DNA of 64,000 bases from Pseudomonas citri (GTDB lineage Bacteria > Pseudomonadota > Gammaproteobacteria > Pseudomonadales > Pseudomonadaceae). The notes under the pieces are model-generated. The model saw only the letters and a program-made list of their open reading frames with translations, was not told the DNA's origin and ran no database searches. Of the stretch, positions 11,168-18,170 are shown piece after piece (position 1 is the stretch's first letter; each line of letters starts with the position of its first letter). The stretch spans positions 1-64,000 of the forward strand of contig NZ_JAODAB010000029.1 of NCBI RefSeq assembly GCF_025336485.1. Reading direction: 5' to 3'. A program made the translations under genes and the position numbers.

Positions 11168-12967
11168 CTAACTATCCAACCTGAGCACCGCAAGGAAGGC
11201 TTCCTGTGGAATCTCCACGTTACCGACCTGCTTCATGCGTTTTTTACCGGCCTTCTGCTTTTCCAACAGCTTGCGCTTACGGCTGACGTCGCCACCGTAG
11301 CATTTGGCCAATACGTTCTTTCTGAGCGCCTTGACGGTTGTCCGCGCCACAATCTGCCCGCCAATGGCGGCCTGGATTGCCACGTCGAACATCTGCCGCG
11401 GAATCAGATCCTTCATCTTCTCGGTCAACGCGCGACCTTTGTAGTGCGCATTGTCCCGGTGCACGATCAGCGCCAGGGCGTCGACCTTGTCACCGTTGAT
11501 CAGCACATCCAGCTTCACCAGATTAGCCGATTGGTAGCGATCGAAATGATAGTCCAGCGAAGCGTAGCCGCGACTGGTGGATTTCAGGCGATCGAAGAAA
11601 TCCAGCACCACTTCGTTCATCGGCAGGTCATAGGTGACCTGGACTTGCGAGCCGAGGAACAGCATGTCGTGCTGCACGCCACGCTTCTCGATGCACAGGG
11701 TAATGACGTTGCCCAGGTGCTCTTGAGGCACAAGGATATTGGCGCGCACGATCGGCTCGCGCATGTCCTCGATCGATGACAAGTCCGGCAATTTGGACGG
11801 GTTATCGACGTAGATGGTTTCACCGGTCTTGAGCAACAGCTCGAAGATTACCGTCGGCGCCGTGGTGATCAGGTCCAGGTCGTACTCGCGCTCCAGGCGC
11901 TCCTGGATGATCTCCATGTGCAGCATGCCCAGGAACCCGCAGCGGAAGCCGAAGCCCAGGGCGTCGGAGCTTTCTGGCGTGTATTGCAGGGACGAATCGT
12001 TGAGCGTCAGCTTTTGCAGGGCTTCGCGAAAATCTTCGAAATCATCGGAGCTGACCGGGAACAGGCCGGCATAGACCTGCGGCTGGATACGCTTGAACCC
12101 GGGCAATACGTCGACATCCGGGGTCGAGCTCAGGGTCAGGGTGTCACCCACCGGCGCGCCGTGGATGTCCTTGATGCCAGCGATGATGAAGCCCACTTCA
12201 CCGGCCTTGAGATCGACGGTGGCGGTGTGTTTGGGGTTGAATACACCGACGCTGTCCACCAGGTGGATCTTGCCGGTGGACTTGACCAGAATCTTGTCGC
12301 CTTTCTTCACGCGGCCCTGGCGCACGCGAACCAGGGAGACCACCCCCAGGTAGTTGTCGAACCAGGAGTCGATGATCAACGCTTGCAGCGGATCTTCGAC
12401 GTTACCGGTCGGCGCCGGGATGGTCGCCACCAGGCGCTCGAGCACTTCGTCCACGCCCAGGCCGGTCTTGGCACTGCAGGTGACCGCGTCGGTGGCGTCG
12501 ATGCCGATGACTTTCTCGATTTCTTCTTTCACGCGGTCCGGATCGGCCTGGGGCAGGTCGATCTTGTTCAGCACCGGCATGACTTCCAGGCCTTGCTCGA
12601 TGGCCGTGTAGCAGTTGGCGACCGACTGGGCCTCGACGCCCTGGCCGGCATCGACCACCAGCAAGGCGCCTTCACAGGCGGCCAGCGACCGGCTGACTTC
12701 GTAGGTGAAGTCGACGTGACCGGGGGTGTCGATGAAGTTCAGCTGATAGGTGATGCCGTCGCGGGCCTTATAGTAGAGGGTAACGCTGTGGGCCTTGATG
12801 GTGATCCCGCGTTCACGCTCGAGGTCCATGGAGTCCAGGACCTGGGCTTCCATTTCACGCTCGGCCAGGCCGCCGCAGATCTGGATGAAGCGATCAGCCA
12901 GCGTCGACTTGCCATGGTCAATGTGGGCGATGATGGAGAAATTGCGGATATGACTCAAATCACTCAC
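11168..12967 (-). CDS. lepA: Elongation factor 4 (LepA) GTPase
   Basis: Ribosome-associated translational GTPase that back-translocates or assists 30S biogenesis. The 599-residue product has G1 AHIDHGKS near the N-terminus, G3 DTPGHVDF, G4 NKID, domains II and III as in EF-G, the GFRCGFLGMLHMEI segment, and the LepA-specific C-terminal domain ending with KKRMKQVGNVEIPQEAFLAVL. The start codon is GTG. In other Pseudomonas the gene upstream is mucD; here a REP pair and lptFG lie upstream, so the local order differs. Confidence 0.97.
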   Translation of the reverse strand: MSDLSHIRNFSIIAHIDHGKSTLADRFIQICGGLAEREMEAQVLDSMDLERERGITIKAHSVTLYYKARDGITYQLNFIDTPGHVDFTYEVSRSLAACEGALLVVDAGQGVEAQSVANCYTAIEQGLEVMPVLNKIDLPQADPDRVKEEIEKVIGIDATDAVTCSAKTGLGVDEVLERLVATIPAPTGNVEDPLQALIIDSWFDNYLGVVSLVRVRQGRVKKGDKILVKSTGKIHLVDSVGVFNPKHTATVDLKAGEVGFIIAGIKDIHGAPVGDTLTLSSTPDVDVLPGFKRIQPQVYAGLFPVSSDDFEDFREALQKLTLNDSSLQYTPESSDALGFGFRCGFLGMLHMEIIQERLEREYDLDLITTAPTVIFELLLKTGETIYVDNPSKLPDLSSIEDMREPIVRANILVPQEHLGNVITLCIEKRGVQHDMLFLGSQVQVTYDLPMNEVVLDFFDRLKSTSRGYASLDYHFDRYQSANLVKLDVLINGDKVDALALIVHRDNAHYKGRALTEKMKDLIPRQMFDVAIQAAIGGQIVARTTVKALRKNVLAKCYGGDVSRKRKLLEKQKAGKKRMKQVGNVEIPQEAFLAVLRLDS

Positions 12968-13042
12968 GGATCAACACTCAAAAAGGCTGCAGGCATGGCC
13001 CGCCGAAAAATAGCCGGGAATTGTACCTGATACACCGAGCAA

Positions 13043-13129
13043 GTGGGAGCAAAGCTTGCTCGCGAAGCAGCCACCTTGATTTCTGAAAGACCGCATCGCC
13101 TGCATCGCGAGCAAGCTGTGCTCCCACAC
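13043..13129. repeat. Inverted pair of REP palindromes between lepA and lptG
   Basis: gtgggagcAAAGCTTGctcgcga (13043-13065) and tcgcgagcAAGCTGTGctcccacac (from 13105) face each other. They fill most of the 198-base gap upstream of lepA. No clear lepA promoter is visible around them. Confidence 0.8.
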
Positions 13130-13165
13130 AGCCTTGCCCCCACAACCCTCGCTACTGGCGCATGC

Positions 13166-14227
13166 TCAACCCGCCCGACGCAGCAACCAGAGCCCGGCCA
13201 AGGCGCAGACACCGGCCGGCACCAGCACCGCAAGCAGCGGCGAGAAGCCGAATACCAGGCTCGACGGCCCCAGCAGATCCTGGGCGATCCGGAAGGTGAA
13301 CCCCACCAGCACGCCAGTGAACACCCGCTGGCCCAAGGTGACCGAACGCAACGGGCCGAAGATGAAAGAGATCGCCATCAGCACCAGGGCGGCAGTGACC
13401 AACGGTTGCAACACCTTGACCCAAAAAGCCAGCCAATAGCGACCGTTGTTCAGGCCCTGGTCCGCCAGGTAGTGGATGTACCCCCACAAACCGGTAATCG
13501 ACAGAGACTCCGGCGCCATCACCACGGTACTGAGCAGTTGCGGGCTGATGGACACGTCCCAACGCTCCTGCGGGGCGGCGACCACCTCGGTTCCCTTTTC
13601 GTGGAACAAGGTGGTGGTAACGTCGTTCAGTTGCCAGTGATCCTCGGCGAATTTGGCGCGTTTGGCGAAGCTCGACGAGAGCATGTGCCGCTGGTCGTCG
13701 AAGCGATAACGGGTCACGCCGTACAGGACGCCGTTGGGCTGCACCGAGTTGATATGGATGAACTCATCGCCCTGGCGGTGCCACAGGCCGTGCTTGGCGC
13801 TTTGCGCGTCACCGCCGCCCTGGGCCAGGGAGCGGTTGGCCTGGGCGGTGTTCTCGGTGGCCGGGGCGATGTATTCGCCGATCAGCACACCCACCAGCAT
13901 CAACACCAGCATCGGCTTCATGACCGCCCAGACGATCCGACCGATGGACACACCGGCAGCACGCATGATGGTCAGCTCGCTGTTGCTGGCCAGGCTGCCC
14001 AGGCCGATCAGGCAGCCGATCAGGGCGGCCATCGGCAACATGTCGTACAGGCGCCGCGGCGCGGTCAGCAGCACATAGCTCAAGACGTCCGACAGGGTAT
14101 AGGTGTCGCTGACGTCGCTCATTTCATCGATGAAGGCGAACAGGGTCGCCAGGCCAAGGATGATCCCCAATACCGCCAGGATCGCGATGAATACGCTGCT
14201 GCCGATGTAGCGATCGAGCTTAACCAC
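13166..14227 (-). CDS. lptG: LPS export permease LptG
   Basis: Inner-membrane permease of the LptB2FG ABC transporter that extracts lipopolysaccharide and feeds it to LptC/LptA. The 353-residue YjgP/YjgQ-family protein has N-terminal membrane helices (about 12-32, 60-80, 98-120), a periplasmic beta-jellyroll domain (about 140-260) and three C-terminal helices. GTG start with GGAGG 6 bases upstream, overlapping the end of lptF by 8 bases. Confidence 0.95.
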   Translation of the reverse strand: MVKLDRYIGSSVFIAILAVLGIILGLATLFAFIDEMSDVSDTYTLSDVLSYVLLTAPRRLYDMLPMAALIGCLIGLGSLASNSELTIMRAAGVSIGRIVWAVMKPMLVLMLVGVLIGEYIAPATENTAQANRSLAQGGGDAQSAKHGLWHRQGDEFIHINSVQPNGVLYGVTRYRFDDQRHMLSSSFAKRAKFAEDHWQLNDVTTTLFHEKGTEVVAAPQERWDVSISPQLLSTVVMAPESLSITGLWGYIHYLADQGLNNGRYWLAFWVKVLQPLVTAALVLMAISFIFGPLRSVTLGQRVFTGVLVGFTFRIAQDLLGPSSLVFGFSPLLAVLVPAGVCALAGLWLLRRAG

Positions 14228-15338
14228 GGGCCACCTCCAGCGCGCGACGACTGGCCAGCTTCAGGCGCAACGGCTCCCAATAAAGCAATCCGAGGCCAAT
14301 GGCGAGGAAGATCGCATGCACCCACCACAGGCCCAAGGCCGGTGGGATCTTGCCTTTTTCCAGGGCGCCGCGGGCGGAAATCAGGATGGTCAGGTAAGCC
14401 ATGTACAGGAGAATCGCCGGCAGCAGCTTGAGGAAGCGGCCCTGGCGCGGGTTGACCCGTGCCAGCGGGACCGCCATGAGGGTCACGATAAACACCAGCA
14501 GCGGCAGCGACAGGCGCCATTGCAGCTCGGTGCGCGCTCGAATGTCATTGCTGGCCAGCAGGCTGGAAGTGGACATGGCGTCACGGTCGGTGACTTCCTC
14601 GCTGACCTCGGGCTTGGGCAGCAACACGCCGTAGGTGTCGTAGCGGATGGCGCGATAATCGGCCTGCCCCGGCTTGCCGTCGTAGCGGTAGCCGTTTTCC
14701 AGGATCAGGTAGCGATTACCCTCGGGGCTGATCTGCTGGCGGCCCTTCTCGGCCACCAGCACGGAAATGCCACGGTCTTTCTTGGCGTCGGAGGACAGGT
14801 TCTTTTGCGTGATGAAGACACCGCCAAGGTTGATCCGGTCTTCCGAAAGCTGTTCGGTGTAGGTGACGCGGGTACCGTCGCGCAGGGCCTGGAAGCGACC
14901 CGGCACCAGGGTGTCGAATTCGGTCATGGCGTCCTGCTGATTGATCAGCATCTGGAACTGATTGGCGCCCTGGGGCGCGAGGCTCAGGCTCAGCCAAGCC
15001 ACCAGCAGTGCTACCAGCGCGGCCGGGAAAAGCGTCATGCGGAACAGGCGCTGCTGACTCATGCCGGTGGCCGACAACACGGTCATTTCGCTGTCCAGGT
15101 ACAGGCGGCCATAGGCCAGCAGGATACCGAGGAACAAGCCCAGCGGCAGGATCAACTGCAGGAAGCCTGGCAGGCGAAAGCCCATGATCAGGAACAGCGA
15201 GCCCGGATCCAGGGCGCCGGACGCCGCCTGGGCGAGGTATTTGATGAAGCGTCCGCTCATGATGATGACCAGCAATACGGCGCTTACGGCGCTCAAGGTC
15301 AGCAGGACTTCGCGGGACAGGTAACGGAAGACGATCAA
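14220..15338 (-). CDS. lptF: LPS export permease LptF
   Basis: Partner permease of LptG in LPS transport. The 372-residue product begins MIVFRYLSREVLLTLSAVSAV and shows the same layout: N-terminal helices, periplasmic jellyroll, C-terminal helices, with QLILPLGLFLGILLAYGRLY typical of the family. I choose the TTG at 15336-15338: GGAG lies 7 bases upstream, and the product then starts as LptF does elsewhere. The alternative GTG 9 bases upstream has GGAG only 1 base away. Divergent from pepA, as in P. aeruginosa. Confidence 0.92.
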   Translation of the reverse strand: MIVFRYLSREVLLTLSAVSAVLLVIIMSGRFIKYLAQAASGALDPGSLFLIMGFRLPGFLQLILPLGLFLGILLAYGRLYLDSEMTVLSATGMSQQRLFRMTLFPAALVALLVAWLSLSLAPQGANQFQMLINQQDAMTEFDTLVPGRFQALRDGTRVTYTEQLSEDRINLGGVFITQKNLSSDAKKDRGISVLVAEKGRQQISPEGNRYLILENGYRYDGKPGQADYRAIRYDTYGVLLPKPEVSEEVTDRDAMSTSSLLASNDIRARTELQWRLSLPLLVFIVTLMAVPLARVNPRQGRFLKLLPAILLYMAYLTILISARGALEKGKIPPALGLWWVHAIFLAIGLGLLYWEPLRLKLASRRALEVARG

Positions 15339-15545
15339 ACCAGACACTCCAGGATTGTCAGGCTAAGGCGGCCAAACAGGAAACGTATCGAGCCGGCTCA
15401 GGCAGCGAGCCGCCGAAAAAAGAGCCGCATTATCCTGTGATTGAAGGCGCCTGTCACTGCGCATGCTTTAACCCGGCGCTCAAAGCCGTAAGGCGAGGGT
15501 TGTCAGGCTTGGGCGCCGGGGTTCAAACTGCGGCCTTTGTCGCCG

Positions 15546-15639
15546 CGGCGAGGGGGCTTGCTCCCGCTGGACTGCGCAGCAGGCCCCACTTCTTTGTGGT
15601 TGCTGCGCAACCGGGCGGGAGCAAGCTCCCTGGCCACAG
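15546..15639. repeat. REP-like inverted repeat in the lptF-pepA intergenic region
   Basis: gagGGGGCTTGCTCCCgc...ctgcgcagca faces tgctgcgcaa...GGGAGCAAGCTCCc, giving a roughly 94-base hairpin structure. The whole divergent gap 15339-15680 contains this element and the promoters of both units; nothing coding is seen. Confidence 0.7.
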
Positions 15640-15680
15640 TCGACGCCCGACATCTTGACCATTCATTCAAGGACCCGGAC

Positions 15681-17171
15681 ATGGAACTGGTTGTAAAAAG
15701 CGTCAGCCCAGAAACGTTGAAGACCGCCACGCTGGTCGTTGCCGTCGGTGAAGACCGCAAGCTCGGCTTGGTCGCCAGCCAACTCGACACCCTGTGCGGC
15801 GGCGCCATCAGCGCCGTGCTCAAGCGCGGCGACCTGGCCGGCAAAGTCGGCCAGAGCCTGTTGCTGCACAACCTGGCCAATCTCAAGGCCGAGCGCGTGT
15901 TGCTGGTGGGTACGGGCAAGGACGCTGAGCTGGGCGACCGCCCGTTCCGTAAAATCATCGCCGGCGTGCTGGCGACCCTCAAGGGCCTGGGCGGCGGCGA
16001 CGCAACCCTCGCGCTGGACGAACTGGTGGTCAAGGGCCGCGACAGTTATGGCAAGAATCGCCTGCTGGCCGAGACCCTGGTGGATGGCGAATACCAGTTC
16101 GACCGCTTCAAGAGCCAGAAAGCCGAACCCCGCGCCCTGAAAAAGATCACCCTGCTGACCATCAAGGCCGCCCAGGCTGAAGTCCAGCGTGCCGTGACCC
16201 ATGCCACAGCGATTGCCAACGGCATGGCGTTCACCCGCGACCTGGGCAACCTGCCACCGAACATCTGCCACCCGACATTCCTTGGCGAACAGGCCAAGGC
16301 CTTGGGCAAGGAATTCAAGGACCTGAAAGTCGAAGTCCTCGATGAAAAGAAAATCAAGGACCTTGGCATGGGCTCGTTCTACGCCGTCGGCCAGGGCAGC
16401 GCCCAGCCGCCGCGCCTGATCGTCATGCAATACAACGGCGCCAAGAAGTCCGAGAAACCTTACGCCCTGGTGGGCAAGGGCATCACCTTCGACACCGGCG
16501 GCATCAGCCTCAAGCCCGGCGCCAACATGGACGAGATGAAGTACGACATGGGTGGCGCCGCCAGCGTGTTCGGCACCCTGCGCGCCGTGCTCGAACTGAA
16601 GCTGCCGATCAACCTGGTGTGCATCCTGGCCTGCGCCGAGAACATGCCAAGCGGCAACGCTTCGCGCCCGGGCGACATCGTCACCACCATGAGCGGCCAG
16701 ACCGTGGAAATCCTCAACACCGACGCCGAAGGCCGCCTGGTGCTGTGCGACGCCCTCACCTACTCCGAGCGTTTCAAGCCGCAAGCGGTAATCGACATCG
16801 CGACCCTGACCGGCGCCTGCATCGTCGCCCTCGGCTCCCACACCTCGGGCCTTTTGGGCAACAACGACGAGCTGATCGGCCAACTGCTCAGCGCCGGCCA
16901 GCAGGCCGACGACCGCGCCTGGCAACTGCCGTTGTTCGATGAGTACCAGGAGCAGTTGGACAGCCCGTTTGCCGACATCGCCAACATTGGCGGTCCGAAA
17001 GCCGGCACCATCACGGCCGCCTGCTTCCTGTCGCGCTTCACCAAGAACCTGAACTGGGCGCACCTGGACATCGCCGGCACAGCCTGGACCAGCGGCGGCA
17101 AGGACAAGGGCGCCACCGGCCGGCCGGTGCCGCTGCTGACCCAGTACCTGCTGGACCGCGCCAAGGCCTGA
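15681..17171 (+). CDS. pepA: Cytosol aminopeptidase PepA (leucyl aminopeptidase, M17)
   Basis: Hexameric two-metal aminopeptidase that releases N-terminal residues from peptides; in several bacteria it also binds DNA and, in Pseudomonas, affects alginate expression (PhpA). The 496-residue protein has the N-terminal macro-like domain and a catalytic domain with KGITFDTGGISLKPG, DMGGAASVFG and the M17 signature NTDAEGRL at 346-353. AAGGA precedes the ATG at 15681; longer in-frame extensions run into REP sequence and are rejected. First gene of pepA-holC-orf-valS. Confidence 0.96.
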   Translation: MELVVKSVSPETLKTATLVVAVGEDRKLGLVASQLDTLCGGAISAVLKRGDLAGKVGQSLLLHNLANLKAERVLLVGTGKDAELGDRPFRKIIAGVLATLKGLGGGDATLALDELVVKGRDSYGKNRLLAETLVDGEYQFDRFKSQKAEPRALKKITLLTIKAAQAEVQRAVTHATAIANGMAFTRDLGNLPPNICHPTFLGEQAKALGKEFKDLKVEVLDEKKIKDLGMGSFYAVGQGSAQPPRLIVMQYNGAKKSEKPYALVGKGITFDTGGISLKPGANMDEMKYDMGGAASVFGTLRAVLELKLPINLVCILACAENMPSGNASRPGDIVTTMSGQTVEILNTDAEGRLVLCDALTYSERFKPQAVIDIATLTGACIVALGSHTSGLLGNNDELIGQLLSAGQQADDRAWQLPLFDEYQEQLDSPFADIANIGGPKAGTITAACFLSRFTKNLNWAHLDIAGTAWTSGGKDKGATGRPVPLLTQYLLDRAKA

Positions 17172-17231
17172 CCCCGATGATCGTCGCTGGCGCCACCCAC
17201 AGGTGACGCCAGCGACCGTTCAGGAATCGCA

Positions 17232-17660
17232 ATGACCAAAGTCGATTTTTACATCCTGCCCAGCGCCGATCCCTCGGCGCGGCTGGATTTTGCCTGCAAG
17301 CTCACCGAAAAAGCCTGGCGCATGGGCCATCGCATCTACCTGCATTGCAGCGATACCCGCCAGCGTGAAGACCTCGATGCCCGCCTCTGGGCGTTCAAAG
17401 GTGAAAGCTTCGTGCCCCACTGCCCGGCCGAAAGCGAACCCGACGGGCTGATCGTGCTGGGGTTGGGGAATGATTGCGGCCAGCACCATGACCTGCTGGT
17501 CAACCTTGACCTGAAGGTGCCGGTTTTTGCCCAGCGCTTCGCCCGCGTGGCAGAAGTGGTGGTGGAAGATCCGGTCATCCGGCAGGCCGCGCGGGAGAGT
17601 TTCCGTTTCTACCGCGAACAGGGCTATCCTCTGCAAGACCACCGTTTACAGCGACTCTGA
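17232..17660 (+). CDS. holC: DNA polymerase III chi subunit
   Basis: Chi subunit of the clamp loader; binds SSB and, with psi, links the replisome to SSB-coated DNA. The 142-residue product begins MTKVDFYILPSADPSARLDFACKLTEKAWRMG and contains HCSDTRQREDLDARLW and FVPH, characteristic of HolC. It lies 60 bases after pepA and upstream of valS, a conserved order in gamma-proteobacteria. Confidence 0.93.
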   Translation: MTKVDFYILPSADPSARLDFACKLTEKAWRMGHRIYLHCSDTRQREDLDARLWAFKGESFVPHCPAESEPDGLIVLGLGNDCGQHHDLLVNLDLKVPVFAQRFARVAEVVVEDPVIRQAARESFRFYREQGYPLQDHRLQRL

Positions 17661-17667
17661 GCCTACG

Positions 17668-18060
17668 ATGGACACTCCAAAACCGCCGCAAAAACCTGTA
17701 CACCTGCTGGACGACCTCGAGTCGATCCGCCAACTGCTCGGTGACGAAAACCTGCAGCCGCCGCTGCTGACCGACACGGTCGCGATCACCCCCGCCACTG
17801 CCCACGACGAGCAGATCCCGCTGCTGTTCGAGCCGATCAATGGCCAAGAACCCCAGCCCGCCCCCAGGCCCGAAACCAAACCCGAAACCAAGGGCCCCGA
17901 CGCCCTGTTGCACCTGGACAGCGAACTGCGCGCCGCCGCACAACTGATCATGCAAGACGTCATCGACGACTTCGCCCCGCACATCGAGACCGAGATCAAG
18001 CGCCGGCTGGATGCAAGGATGGAGCGGCTGCTCGCCGCAGCTACGAGCGGCAAGCTTTAA
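17668..18060 (+). CDS. Small conserved hypothetical protein between holC and valS
   Basis: A 130-residue protein starting MDTPKPPQKPVHLLDDLESIRQLL, 7 bases after holC. The N-terminal half is acidic and Pro-rich (QEPQPAPRPETKPETK), likely disordered. The C-terminal half (about 80-125) is helical and charged with LQLIMQDVIDDFAPHIETEIKRRL-like spacing, a shape seen in proteins that follow holC in Pseudomonas. No catalytic motif. The last residues (TSGKL) are encoded by one arm of an inverted repeat, so the C-terminus may have been set by repeat insertion. A longer frame starting inside holC is not supported. Confidence 0.75.
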   Translation: MDTPKPPQKPVHLLDDLESIRQLLGDENLQPPLLTDTVAITPATAHDEQIPLLFEPINGQEPQPAPRPETKPETKGPDALLHLDSELRAAAQLIMQDVIDDFAPHIETEIKRRLDARMERLLAAATSGKL

Positions 18061-18110
18061 GCGGTAAGCCAAAGCCAGGCTGCCTTTCTTGCGGCTTGTA
18101 GCTTGCCGCT
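18046..18110. repeat. Inverted repeat spanning a stop codon upstream of valS
   Basis: Perfect 11-bp arms AGCGGCAAGCT (18046-18056) and AGCTTGCCGCT (18100-18110), with further imperfect pairing inside. The left arm overlaps the last codons and stop of the small gene before valS. The hairpin may act as a terminator or processing site between holC and valS. Confidence 0.7.
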
Positions 18111-18170
18111 GCCCGCAGGGCTATACTTGCCGGCTTTTCCTGAATAGATGCCAATAGGGTCCCGCCGCGC

